Part shown: piece by piece, positions 1-13,640 of the stretch | Layout of the letters: every line of letters begins with the position of its first letter | Position numbering within the stretch: the first letter of the stretch is position 1 | NCBI GenBank assembly: GCA_023159155.1 | Contig: JAJNNX010000003.1 | Span: 868,001-932,000 of the forward strand | Reading direction: 5' to 3' | From: Ustulina deusta | Taxonomy: Eukaryota > Ascomycota > Sordariomycetes > Xylariales > Xylariaceae | Length of the DNA: 64,000 bases | The notes under the pieces: model-generated | What the model saw: only the letters and a program-made list of their open reading frames with translations | Databases searched by the model: none | What the model was told of the DNA's origin: nothing | Position numbers and translations under genes: made by a program

Positions 1-3000
1 AAAATATAAAAAACGTATATTTTTATTTAAAACTATAAAAAACTTTTTTTTTTAGCAAGCATAAACAGATAGACAATTAATATAAAATACTAAATAAAAG
101 TTAAAGATTTGTTTTTATTAATTAATTATTGCCTTTTTATTTATATTTACGTATTAGATCTTAACCTAATCCGTACAAAGATCTGCGAGTCGGAAAACGT
201 AGTCCGATACAAAATAATCAGGTAGGTTTAGTTAGTTTTAGTGTGCAACACGCCGATCAGGAGCCCTGCTCTATTTCACTAAGCAAGCAGTTATTAATTA
301 ATTAAATATTTTCTACTTAGACTACTAATGGTCCGCCTAATCTTATATAATATTTTATTTTATAGTTATTTTATCTGGAGCTCTATACTATTTTACGGAT
401 TAAATCTTTTATTTCGATTGAATTATTTCTTAAAACTGCTAACTAAACATATACCTTTCTTACGATTTTTTTTACTTCTAATTAGATAAAAATAAAAAAG
501 ATATGATCTAACCAGGCATAAAAAAAAGCTTATTAAGCTAAAGCAGAAGTTTAATTAAGCGTAATTAAAACTAAAAAGATTAAATATTTTAAAAAATATA
601 AATAATATAAATATATTATAGTAGAAGTTTTTTTTTTAAGAGGAGACAATATAAAAACAGAATATATATTTATTTTTAAATATAACAAGAATACTTTTAT
701 ACGTTAGAGCTTTTATATTAGGGACTTTAAAAAAATCTATAGTTTACGAGCTAAAATAACCAAAATAATAGCTAGTTTTTAAAATAATAAAGCTAATTGG
801 AGCTAGAAAAAAAAAAAAATATTTATTGTTTTTTATAAAAAATAATTCTTTTTTAAATACTAAAAGCAATAAAAAGTAAAAAAAACTATTAAAATAAAAA
901 AATCTAATATTATTAATTTTATAAATTATAAATTATCTAAACTAGAAATAGTTAGCGCTTTTAAATATAAAAAAGTTTATAAATAATTTTATGATCTATA
1001 GTCTAAATAGCTAGAAAATAGTTCAACAATTATTAAAATAAAAGCTTATTATATTAAAAAAATTAATTTATAAATTAAACTTATTACTATTAAAGATTTT
1101 TTAAGTTTTTTTTAAGTAAAAATAAACAAAGTTTGCTTTATTTGTACTAATATATATAATATATTAATTAATAAATTTAATCTAATTTAATTAAAAGTAG
1201 CTTAAAATTAATAAATATTTATTAATTAAAAAAGCTTTATTTATTAAAAAGTAATATAATACTAAAAAAAAATTAAAAAATATTATTTTTTTTAGCTAAA
1301 CAACTAAAAAATTAATATAAATAAAAAATCTAAAATTTTTAACTTTAAAAATAATTATTTTAATTAAAAAAATAATCAGAAAATATTTATATAGAGCAAA
1401 CAAAAGTAATTTAAATTAAAACTTTAAAAAAAAATTAGTTTAATTTTTTTATTTTCTAAATATATAGTTATGCTAAAAAAAATAATTATATTGGTTTATA
1501 TATAAAAGGAAAGACTAAAACTAGAAGCTATTTCTTATAAATAATATTAGTTTTTTAATACTAATTTTAAAATAAAATTTATTAATAATTTAATTATTTT
1601 TAAAAGCTTAAAATATTTTTAAATATATATATAAAAACTTAAGCTATTTTATTTTAATAGAACTTATTTAGTTATGTTTAACTTTAAAAATATTAATATT
1701 TGTTTGGAATAATATATATAAAATAATACTAAAGCTTAATATTTTTAAATTTTAAAAAAAGCTAAAATAAAAAATAATAACGAAATCTTAAAAATAAAAA
1801 AAGTTTTATATTTAAAAAAACTTAAAAAAGTTATTTTAAACTTAAAAAAAAACTTAAAAAAATCTGCTGTTTAAACTAGCTTAAGTTTTATTTATTTAAA
1901 AAAAGTTTTTAAGAACTTATAAAAAAATCTAGCAAAAAAAAAAAAAAAATCTTTAATATGCTATATTTAAAGCTATTTTTATAAAAATTAACTTTAATAT
2001 TAAATAAAACTATTAATAATTAAAAATTTTAACTTTATATATAATATAAAATATTTAAAACTAATTTATAAAAAAATATACTTAAGTTTAGGACTAGCTT
2101 ATAAAAAATAGCTAATAAATCTAATTGAGCTATTATTAAATAGTTTTTTTGTAAAATTATAAAAAAAAAACTAAAAAAAAGTTCTTTTTAATTATTATAT
2201 ATATTTGCTAATTTATATTATTAAAAAAGATTGCTATAAATTAATATTTTATAAAATTAGATATTTTTTTAATAAAAAGTATTAGTTTTAGCTTAAATAA
2301 AGTATTAATAAATAAAAAACTAGCTATTATTTAATATTAAAAAAAACTTATATAGCTATTTTTAAAATTAAAACTAATTATAAAAAATTAAATCAAGCAA
2401 ACTAATAAAAATAAAAAATACTTTTATTTTATTTAAAATTTTTTTTTTTTAAGTACTAATTTTTATATACTTATTTTAAACTTATTTAATTAAGTTTTTT
2501 AATAATTACTAAATAAGCTTTTAATTTAAAAATATTTATAAAAAATAAAGCATTAATCAAATTAGTACAAAATAAATTAACTTTTTTTTTTAATATTTAT
2601 TACTTGATTTAAAAAAATAATAATTTTATTTATATTAAAATATAACGCAAAAAATAAAACAAACCTAATAATAATTTTTAATTTAGTTTATTACTAATAA
2701 AAAGCTAGTTTATTAAATATTTATTTTTAGATTAAAAAAATAATAATAATAAGCTTACTAGCTATAAAAATATTAAAAATATATTAAAAAAGTTTAAAAA
2801 AAAGTTATTTTTTATTTATATTAAAGGAAAAATTATAAAAAATAGCACTAAAACAAAATTTTTAATTAAACAAACTATAATTTTTATTAATTAAATCTAG
2901 GTTAGTAATAAATTTTTATTTAATTACTAAAAAATATTTAAATTAAAAAATTAAAAAAATTATTTATTACTAGATCTAAAACTATTTGATTTTTTTTACT

Positions 3001-3555
3001 AAAAACTAAAAAAGCTAAACTTATTTATTTATTTAAAGCTAATATTAATAAAGTACTATAATATTTAAAAAAAATATATTTATATTTATATATTAGTATA
3101 ATATTTTAATAAACTAAATTAAACAAAAAAAAAATTTTATTATTTATTATTACTTTTAAAAAAATAAAATAAAAATAGTTTATAGCTCTGAAATAATAAG
3201 AACTTTTTAATAAAAAACTTAGTATAACTAATATAATTAATAAACTTTTTAAATTAAATTTTTTTTTAATTAACCCAAACTAAACTATTTTATATTTGTT
3301 TTAGTTTAAAACGTTAAATTAAAATATATTTTAGAAAAAACTTAGAAAGAACCGGATTAATTATTTTAATTAACTAATTATTAAAACATTTATATTATTA
3401 AAATAGCTATTGGATTAAAAAATAACCTTTAGAAAAAAAAAAAATAGTTTTAATAATATTTATAAAAAGCTTAGTTTAAATAATTTAAATAATAAAAGTA
3501 ATTTTATTAATATTACTAATTTAGAAAAACTAAAAAATATTAAAAAAGTTTTTAA

Positions 3556-3586
<31 letters not shown>

Positions 3587-5278
3587 CTAGAAGTAATTAT
3601 AGTAGATCTAGACAAAAATCTAACTAATATTATAGATTAAAAAAAGATTTTTAAAACTTAAAATAAAAAAAATCTAAAATAAAAAATAATAATAGGTATT
3701 TTATTAATTAATATATTTATAATTTTATTAGATATTATAATAAAAATATATTATTAAGTTTAAAAAGTTTAAATTTTGATTAAAAACTAAAAAATTAGTT
3801 TTTATAAATTAAAAAATAAAAATAAACTAAATAATAATATTTTATAAATATTAAAAAAAAAAATAATTATTATATTAAATATTTTATTTTATAATAATCT
3901 TTTAAAGAATATAAGTATAGTATTAGTTATTTAAAATAATAATATAGCTATTATAAAATAAAAACTAGATTAGATATTTAAATAAAATAAAAAAATAAAA
4001 ATAGTTAAAGAACAGATATTAAAACTAATAAAAGTAAAAAAATAGTATTAGAAAAAAAATTAAAAATAATAAATAAAAAAAAATAGAACTATTTAAAAAC
4101 TAATATTAATAAGTTTAAAAAAAAAAGCTATATAAAAAAAAGCTTTAAAGATTTTTTTTTTAAAAAAAACTTTAGTTTTTAAAATAATAAAAATTAAATA
4201 AATAACAAAAGATTTTTAAGCTTAAATAATAGCTCTAACACTAGTTATAATATTTAATAACTTTTATAATTTAATATATTTTTTTTTTATTAAAAAAACC
4301 TTTAAAAATGCTTTAAATTTATAAAATATTTAGTTTTTTATAAATTAAATATAATTAATTAATAAATTCTAGTAGTAATATTTTTTTATAAAAAAACTAA
4401 TTTTAGTTTTTATTTAAAAACAAGTTATAATTAGTTATTTTTATTTTTTAATAAAAATAATAAATATTATTTTTAATTTAAAAGTTTTTTATTTTTAAAT
4501 ATTTTAGTTTGTTTTATATTATTTAATATAATATAAAAATAAAAAAAGCTAGTTTTTTTTTTTTTTAATGTTTAGTTAAAGATTTTAATATATTTTAAGA
4601 ACTAATTTTTAATATTTTTAATACTAAAAAAAAAAAATAATACCTAAAAGCTTTTTATAAAAATTAAGCTTTTTATATAAATAAAATATTTTATTATTAT
4701 TAATTTTTTTATAATTATTATAAATTAAAAATAATATTTATAAAATAAAAACTAGATTAGCTAATTTTATAAGTTTATTATTTAATTTATTTAAAAAAAA
4801 AAATTTTTAAAACTAAAAAAAAAAAGTTATAATATATATTTTTATATATAATTTATATAAATTAATTAATAAAATAAATAAATATTTTAATTTATAAAAA
4901 GTTTTATAAAAAAATAATTATATAAAATTAAAAAATATTAAAATTTATTAATATTTTATTTTAAAAAATAAAAACAAGTTATAAAAAAGCTTTCAAGCTT
5001 GTTTAGCTTAATATAATCTAATTTAATACTTAAATAATCTATTAAATATATAAAATATAAATATTAATTTTATTATTTTTTTTATTTTTTATTTTTATTT
5101 CTAGACTAATATATATTTTAATTAAACTAAATTAACTATATTAGTTTTTTTTATTATAAGTAAAAAATTTATTAACGGATTATTTAAGGTTTTTTTTAAA
5201 AAACTAAAAAAAAAAGCTTATATTAAGCATTTAGTACCCGATTTAATAAAAAGTTTTTATTTAGCTAAAATAACTAAC
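1..5278. repeat. AT-rich, RIP-like decayed repeat DNA (host of element E)
   Basis: Almost pure A/T, dense in TpA and stop codons in all frames, with no usable open frame. Only about 160-290 keeps mixed composition, with words such as GATCTGCGAGTCGG and CACGCCGATCAGG. The sequence continues after element E at 12904, so about 6 kb of one older unit is visible, interrupted by E. I could not find terminal repeats or a convincing reverse transcriptase or transposase fossil, so its class is unknown. The left end lies outside the window. Confidence 0.75.
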
Positions 5279-5457
5279 TGTTATGCCAGGCATACCAGGA
5301 CTAGTATACACTTGCTATATATACGTACTATGTCCGCTCTTACTTTAATAAAGAACTTTCCTTCTATAAGCTTTAGTCTTATAAGCTAACCTTACCGAAT
5401 ATATAATTTATCTTTTTATATATTATATCTGATCTTATAAACTTTTTATTTATAATA
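5279..5457 (+). repeat. Element E 5' LTR
   Basis: 179 bp, starts TGTTATGCCAGGCATACC. It aligns end to end with 12720-12898; the differences are mostly C-to-T and G-to-A. Preceded by target duplication CTAAC. Confidence 0.92.
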
Positions 5458-6993
5458 ATTTTAAAGCTTTTTTTTAAAGTTATTTATAATATATTTATAT
5501 AATAGCCCCTAAAAGACCCGGATTATTAATTAGATTAATGCTTTTAAAAAAAAAAAATTAGCTATAAATAGCTAATAAAGCTATACTAATTTTTTTTTAA
5601 ATAGAAGTTAAAAATTAAAGCTTAATAGTAGTTTAATACCTAGTTATTAAAATAATAATAATATTTTATAATTTAAAAGTACTAACTAATTTTTATTATA
5701 ATAAAATATTTAATTTAAAATAGAACTTAAAAAAATAAATAAATAGTTAAAAAAATAAAATAAACTATTTTTAAATTAAAAGGATTTTAATTTATAAGTA
5801 TATATAAATTAATATTAAAATAAAAACCTAAAAAATATAAATATTAAAAAAAAAACTAAAGATTTAGAAGATTTTAAATCTTTTAACTTTTTAGATTTTT
5901 TTTAGATTTTTTATTTAAAATATAAAAATTAGTACTAAAAATAATATAATTTTTTTAATTTTAGTTTATTATTTTTTTTATTATTTTTTTATTATTATTT
6001 AATAAGTTAGATCTAAGTAGTTCTAACTATAAAATTATTTTATTATTATGAATACTATAATAATAATAAAAAGTTAAATATTAATTTTAATTATTTTTTA
6101 AAATTTAAATATTTTTTATTTATTATATAGTTTATTTATAACTAGTAAATTAAATAAATTAAAGAACTAAAATTTATATTTAAAAATTTGCAAAAAAAGT
6201 TTTAATAAGTTTAGATTTAAATTATTTATATAATTAGTAAAATGGACTAAAATTATAAAAACTCGTATTAAGTTTTTTTTAAAAAAAAAGCGTGCTAGGA
6301 TTACTTTTTTTATAAATCTAATTAAAAGATTTTTATTAATTGGACTAAGATTTTAATTTATTAATTAATTTTTTTTGTTATAAGTATTAGCTAGTAATTA
6401 AAAAAAGCTTAGTAATAAGCTAATTAATATTTTAAAATATTTAATTAATTTTTTTTTTAGATTAAAATTTAAAAAAAATAATAAAGTAATAATAAAAAAG
6501 CTATATTATATTATTAAAAACTAATTAATTTGCTTTAATAAAAAATTATAAATTTTAATAATTTATTATTTTAAAAAAAATTAATAATAGTAAATATAGT
6601 ATAGTATTATTAAAAACTAATAATTTTTATTTTTAAAGCTATAAAGCTTTAATAAAAATTTTTATATTTAAATATTAACCGAACTAATATTAATAAACTT
6701 TAAAATTAGTAATAATATTAAAGTTTTTTTAAATAAAGATATTTTAATAATAAAAATTATTTTTACTAAAGCTAAAAATATTATAATATAGTTCGGAGCT
6801 AAAATAATTATTAGTACTATAATTAATTAAAATAACTTTATTTAAATTAATAACTTTTTTAATAATTATATATTTAAAAGGTTATTATTTTTTTAAATAT
6901 TTTAGCTAATATATTTTTAATATACTTTAGAAATAGCTATAAAATAACCCTAATAATTGCCTAAAACAAAATAATAATACTTAAGATTTTTTT

Positions 6994-7035
6994 TGCTTTA
7001 ATTATAAAAAAATAGGTTATATTAATTATAATTAT
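6994..7035 (+). pseudogene. Fossil gag zinc knuckle (CCHC) of element E
   Basis: Read in frame, this stretch has the exact C-x2-C-x4-H-x4-C spacing of a retroviral-type nucleocapsid knuckle. The first Cys codon is intact (TGC). The second Cys, the His and the last Cys positions all read TAT, which is what TGT and CAT become under G-to-A and C-to-T change. The retained words are C-F-N-Y then K-K-I-G-Y. It lies about 1 kb upstream of the reverse transcriptase fossil, as expected for gag before pol. Confidence 0.75.
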
Positions 7036-8044
7036 AAAAAACCTAACTAATAATACTTACTAAAAAATTAAAAATATTAGATTTAAAAAACTTAGTTAAA
7101 CTAAAAATAAAAAAACTTTAATATATTTTATTATTTATAAAAAAATAATTATTATTTAGATTAAAATTGTTTATATAATTTTTTAGTATATTTTAATAAA
7201 TATTTAAGTAATAATTAAAAAAAAAAAAATAGTTTTAGTTTTAGCTATAAAGCTTAGGCTAAAACTGTAGCTTTTTATATTTATTTTGTATTAATTTTAT
7301 ATTTTATATAATATTTATTTTATTAGCTTAAAAAAAACTTTATTAAAAATATTTATTAATTTAGATTTTTACGCTAAATATAATTATATTAATTATATTT
7401 TTGTTTTATATAATAAATTAAAAAAAGCTTTATTTTATATTTATGTTTTATAATATATTATTACAAATAGATTTTTTAGTTATAGCGCTTATTAAATTAT
7501 TTATAAATTTATTAATAATTATAAAGTAACTTAAAAATTTTAGTATGTTTATATTATTATTAACTAAAATAATTAGTTAAAAAAAAATCTAATTTTTTTT
7601 TTTTAAATTATATTAAAAAACTAAAAAATTATACTTAATTTAAGTTTAAATCGCTAGTTTTATAGCTTAAAGCTTAAATATTTTAAATTAGTTATAGCTT
7701 ATTAATTTATTAAAGTTTATAAAAATAAAAAATATTATTAAGCTATTATATACTTTTTTAAACTTTTTTAATTAAAAGAATTAAAAACTAAAAAAAATTA
7801 TATTAGTTTTAAAAATATTTTGCTAAAATTTTATAACTTAGCTGATTTTTTTAATATTAATAAAGCTAATATTTTTTTATATTCTAAACAAGAAAACTTA
7901 GTAATTAATTTATAAAATAATACTATAATACTTTATTATTTTATTTATTTATTAATTTAAAACAAACTTAAAAATTTTTAAAAATAGTTTGTAAAAATAA
8001 TAATTAATAAAAAGATATAAAAATCTAAAAGCTTAGCTAGAGCT

Positions 8045-8415
8045 TTTATTTTATTTATTTTTAAAAAAAATAAAAGTTTAAGATTATATATAAATTATAA
8101 AAAACTTAATTATATTATATAAAAAAATTATTATATTTTTTATTTTATTTTAAAATTAATAAATAGACTTGTATATACTAAAATATTTACTAAAATTAAT
8201 TTTAAAAACGTTTATTATTATATTTAAATCAAAAAAAAAATAAATAAAAAATAGCTTTTTATATATATTATAGCTATTATAAATTTTTAGTTATGCTTAT
8301 AAGTTTATATAATATTTTTGCTACTTTTTAGAACTATATATATAAAATATTTAATAATATTTTAAATATATTTTATATTATATATTTAAATAATATTTTT
8401 ATATTTTTTATAAAT
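8045..8415 (+). pseudogene. Fossil reverse transcriptase domain of element E
   Basis: The translated frame keeps the skeleton of the Ty3/gypsy RT core: LRLYINYKKLN (family LRxCVDYRxLN), then a KNYY..F segment (KNRYPLP), then VYTKIFTKINFK (TKIDLK). At 8383-8400 the catalytic YLDD box reads YLNN, both Asp codons having become AAT. Stops and A/T-only codons are scattered through it, so it cannot encode an enzyme. Superfamily assignment rests on the order and spacing of these motifs. Confidence 0.82.
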
Positions 8416-11400
8416 AAAAAATTTTATATAAAATATATTTAAAGAATTATTAAAAAACTTTAGAATATTAAACTATATATTAAGTTTTTAAAATATTAGT
8501 TTTATTAAAAAAAATTTTAATTTTTTAAATATATTATATTTAGTTAAAATATTAAAATAAACTTTAGTTATATTAATATAATTAAATAATAGCTATTTTT
8601 TAGTTTTTATTATAAATTATAATAATTTTTAAAGTTTTATAACTTTTATTAGCGTTTTATTAAAGGGTATTTTTAGGTTGCTGTTTTTTTAACTTAATAT
8701 TTAAAAAAAAGTATAACTAAAACAAAAAAAAATTAAATTTTTTTAAACTGTTTTATAATAAAAGCTTTTAAAAAGCTTTAAAACTTATTTAAAAAAGCTA
8801 TTTTTTTTATATATTTTAACTTTAAAAAGCAAATATTAATAAAAACTAATTTTTTTAAAGTAGCACTAATAAAAAACCTTTTCTAAAAAAATAATTAAAA
8901 TAAATAGTATTTTATTATATTTTATTTTTATAAGTTTACTAATATAAAATCAAACTATAAAACTTTAAATTAAAAAACATTTATAATTATAAAATATTTT
9001 AAATATTAATAGTATTATTTTTAAAAAAATAAATTACTAATTAAAATATTAACTAATTATAGCAATTTTTAAGTATTTATAAAAACTCTAAAGCTAAATA
9101 AAAAGCAAGCTTGTTAGTATATATATTTAATTTTTTTTAATTTTATTATTAAATATAAGCAAGACAAACAAAATAGAACTAATCTTTTATTACGCTAACC
9201 TAATTATATAAATAATTTGCTCTAAAATACTAATTTTTTTCTAATATTAAAAAAAAAATTTGTAGTAATATAAACCAAGATTTTTAATAAGTACTTAAAA
9301 GTATTAGTAAGCAAAGTATATACTGCCCAACCTTTTAAAAAAAAAACTATTTTTATATAAGCAATTATATATATATAGGCATAAATAATTATAAGTAATA
9401 AAAACTTTTAAAATTTAGATATATTATAAAATTTATAAAATATAATCTAAAATATTTAATAAAAAAACTTTAAATATAAATTAATCAAAAAATATATTAA
9501 TATTAAAAAGCTTATAAATTTTTAATAAATAATTAAAAGATTTTTTTTATATTATAAAAATAAAATTTATATTTTTTTTAAAAAATCTATTTATTTCTAG
9601 CTTATTAAATTATACTACAATAATTTATTAATAAAGCATTTTAAATAAAAATATACGTTTAAACTATTATAATATAAGTTTTTTTAACTAAAAATAAAAA
9701 CAAATATTAATAATTATATAAATAATTATATAATATATTTTAGATTAAAAATAAAATATTACTAAAAATATAGCAAACTTAATATTTTACTTATATTTTT
9801 AGCTTTTATATAAAAACTATTTATAAATTTTATAATTAAACTACTTTTAATTTTTTATAAAAACTACTAAATTAATTATATTTTAATAATTATTAATAGA
9901 TTTATTAAATTAATATATTTATTTCTTATTAATATTAAAATAATTTTAATATAGTTTATTATTTTATTTTATTAAAAAATTAAATATATTTATAAAAGTT
10001 TTATAAATATTATATTAAACCGCAGCTCTTTTTTTATTAGTTATTTCTAGTTAGACCTATACTATTATTTTAAAATTAAAAAAAAATATTTAGTTATGTT
10101 TTATTTTAGAACTAATAAGTAAACAAAGCATATAAATCAAACAATTAAAAACTACTTTAAATGTTTTATTAATAATAAATAAACTAATTAGCTATAATTA
10201 TTTTTTTAAGTATATTTTATAATTAACTTAGCTATTAATAATATAACTAGTAAATTACTTTTTAAAGCTTTATATAGCTATATACTAAAATTTAAATTAT
10301 TTATTAAAAACAACTTTATTTTAAAAGGGGTACTAGCAATACAAAAATAATTTAAAAAATTAATAATAAATTATAATTAAAAAGTATTAAAAATATTATA
10401 ATATTAAATATAAACTTATAACTTATAAAATCGGAAATATAATAATATTATTTATAAAAAACTTAAGTTTTAAATATTTTAAACTTATATTTAAATTTAT
10501 TAGTTTATTTTAGATTTTTAGTTATATTAGATCGCAGGCATATTACTTTGCATTTCTAGCATAACATACCTATTTTTATAATATTTTTTTATCTAATTAT
10601 TTAAACTTTAAAAAACTAATATTATATATAATTTATTTATACTAAACTTTATAAATAATTTAAATAAATAAAAAATTAAAAATATAATAGCAAAACAGAT
10701 ATATAACTATAAGTTATACTATAAAGTTAAATAAAAAAACTAGCTAACTAAATATAACTAATAAGTATTAGCTATTAATATTATAGTACTTAAAGTAATA
10801 TAAACTTTTAAATAATAATAAAGTTATTAAAAAAAAAAGAACTTTTAACCTAATAATTTATGCCTGAACTAGTTATAAAAAAAGATTAATTATTTTTATT
10901 TTTATTTAAAAATATTTTATTTTATTACTTAAGAATTTATTATTTTTATAATTATATTAGCCCGAAACTCTAATAAATTAATAAAAATAAACCTATAAAT
11001 ATTTATATAATTAAAATTAAACCAACTATTTTAAATACTTAATTTATGTTTTATTATTAAGCTATATATAAACTACTTTTAAAATTAGATCTTATTAAAA
11101 TAAGTAATATTTATATTAGCTATATTAGTTAATCTAGTAATCTAAATAATTTAATTAGTAATACTTATTATTGCTTTTTATATCTTTAATATAAAATAAT
11201 AAATAGCTAATATTTATAATATATAATTATAATCTTTAAATTAAAAATATAAAATATTTTTATAAAAATATGCTTAATATTAAGCCGGCATTTAATTATA
11301 TTAAATAATCCTATAAACTAAAAATAAATAAAAATATTTATAGCGTTAAAAAAGATATATACTATTATTTAGAGCTATATATTTTTTTATTATATTATTA

Positions 11401-12719
11401 TTTAAGTATATATAGTATAAATATCCTAAACTTATATAAATAATTAATAAATATATTATAAAATAAAAATAAAACTATTTATTTTTAAATTACTTAAAAT
11501 ATTAGTAATTCTAAACTAAAAATAATAAGTTATTATAAAGTAGTAAAATATTTTTAATAAACAAAATTAAATGCTAATAAGTTATTAATAAAACTTTAGA
11601 AGCGCTTATTAAGTATTTAAGCTTATTTTATTTATAACTTTATAGCTATTTTTGTTTAATTTAAAGTTAAAAAACTAGCAGAACTAGTTTAATAATTTGT
11701 TTATATAAACTATATTAAAAAATATTAAGCTTAGGACCTAATTATATAGTATATTTAAATTAATAAAAATATTAATATAAAATAAATATAATTATACTTA
11801 TTAGCTTGCACGTTTTTTTGCTTTTTTAATATTTATTACAAAAAAAGGCCCTTGCTTTTTTTATTATATAAATAACCTAAATAGGCCGGCTAAAATTGGG
11901 CTAAGCCCTGTTATAAATACTACTAAAACAGCGTTAGTACGCGTGCGCTCTACGGACCAAATCCTTAGTAGCCCTGCGCCTATATGCCTTATTTTTAGCG
12001 CACATACTTTGCTTACGCATATAGCGCTTATAGTTATAGTAGTTATAGCTATTAATTACTTTTTAACAAGTTTTATATTAAAAGCAATAGTTATAGCAAA
12101 TAATAAAGGGCTTATTATTTGAAAAAAAAAGTAATAAAATTAGTATTAGATATAGTAATGCTAGTATAAAAAAAAAAAAATTAAAAATAAAAAGAGTACA
12201 AAAAAAGTAAGAAATAATAACAGCGAAATAAAGGAGTAGCTAAAACTAACTAAAATAATAGCAGTAATTTATAAAAAAAAAAAAAAAAGAACAAGCTAGG
12301 GTATTTATATATAAATATATTAGCTTTATAAACAATTTATATATAGTTCATGCTTAAATTACTAGCTTTAATATTTATAATATATCTAAATATTTAAAAC
12401 ATAGCATTATATATATATTAAAATTTTTAATCAACTATATTATATAAGTATTAAAGTATTTATATTATTAATAATAATAATTTTTATAGCAATAGTAATA
12501 TTAATAATAATAATAATAATAATAATACTACTTATTCTATATATAACTTATATATTTATATACTTATATTTATATTACCCTTAATTTTTTACTACTTTTA
12601 TACCTAAATTAACCTTTTTTTATATGTATTTCTACTACCCCCTTATTCTATATTCTTTATACTTAATACATTTATATATATTAAGTTAAGAATAACCTAA
12701 TTAAAGAGAGGAGAATAGT

Positions 12720-12898
12720 TGTTATACTAAGCATACCAGGACTAGTACACACTTGCTATATATACGTACTATATCTGCTTTTATTTCAATAAAGAACTTT
12801 TTTTTTATAAGCTTTAGTTTTGTAAGCCAACCTTACCGAATATATAACTTATCCCTCCATATATTATACCTGACCTCGTAAACTTCCTATTTATAACA
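12720..12898 (+). repeat. Element E 3' LTR
   Basis: 179 bp, starts TGTTATACTAAGCATACC and ends TTTATAACA. Less decayed than the left copy near its end (keeps CCCTCC and CTGACCTCG). Followed by CTAAC at 12899-12903. Confidence 0.92.
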
Positions 12899-12903
12899 CT
12901 AAC

Positions 12904-13640
12904 TTTAAAACTAAAATTATTAATTTAAAAAAATTAATATTTAAAAATTAATATATAATAAAATTAAAAAAGTATTAAAATTAAAAACAATTATAAAATA
13001 ATTTAAGCTAAATTAAAAAAAGCTAAAACTATAATTAAATAATTAAAGCAAATTAAAACAAAATAAAAATTTAAAATTGTTAATTTAAGTTATAAACTAT
13101 AATATTTTAAAAAAAATATTAAATATTTTTAATTTTAGATTATTAAAATAAAAATATAACTAGCTAATTAAACCTAAATTATAACTAAAAAAAAAAAAAA
13201 TTTAATTAAATATTATAATAAATATAATAAAAATTATAATAAATATTTTAATTATATTAAAACTAAGCTTAATTAGTTTAAAAAAAAATAACTTAATTTT
13301 AAAATTTTTTTAAAAAAAAAACTAATATTTATATAATTAGCTAAACTATTTAATGTTTTTTTTTTAGTTGTTATAAGTTAGGTTTGATTTTTTTTAATAC
13401 TATTAAATTATTTTATTTATATTAGAATTATTTATTAATAATTTTTGATTATTTTTAATATGTTTATATATTTTTATTACTAACAAAAGCTATGCTAAAT
13501 TAGCTTTTATTGCTATAACTAAATCAGATCGATTTTCTTTTACTTGCAGTGCTTAGTTGGGGGAAGTTTTGCTATGTATAGATCTGTACACGTGATCTTA
13601 TTTATATAACTAGTTTTAGTCCGTAGATTGATAGATAAGG
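12904..13640. repeat. AT-rich tail of block 1 and its boundary
   Basis: Continuation of the DNA that hosted element E. Composition stays almost pure A/T to about 13500. It then rises over roughly 100 bp (TTAGTTGGGGGAAG, TGTACACGTGATC) into balanced DNA. I see no gene and no recognisable terminal repeat at this edge. Confidence 0.6.

Larger units (their letters stand above)
5279..12898 (+). mobile_element. Element E: complete RIP-degraded Ty3/gypsy LTR retrotransposon
   Basis: Two 179-bp direct repeats (5279-5457 and 12720-12898) begin TGTTAT and end ATAACA (ATAATA in the decayed left copy). They are flanked by a perfect 5-bp target duplication, CTAAC, at 5274-5278 and 12899-12903. A purine tract, AAAGAGAGGAGAATAG, lies directly before the right LTR and fits a plus-strand polypurine tract. 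A gag zinc-knuckle fossil (6994-7035) followed by a reverse transcriptase fossil (8045-8415) gives the gag-pol order of Ty3/gypsy on the plus strand. Total length 7620 bp is normal for the superfamily. No frame is intact. A stretch at about 11880-12010 is less decayed than the rest. Confidence 0.92.

Noticed and set aside
5279..12898. Element E and element A belonging to the same family
   Set aside because: Their LTRs share no sequence beyond the terminal TG, and lengths and internal landmarks differ.
1..13640. Mitochondrial DNA origin for the AT-rich blocks
   Set aside because: LTR pairs with target duplications, gypsy protein fossils with C-to-T decay and sharp junctions to intron-bearing nuclear genes fit RIP-mutated nuclear repeats instead.
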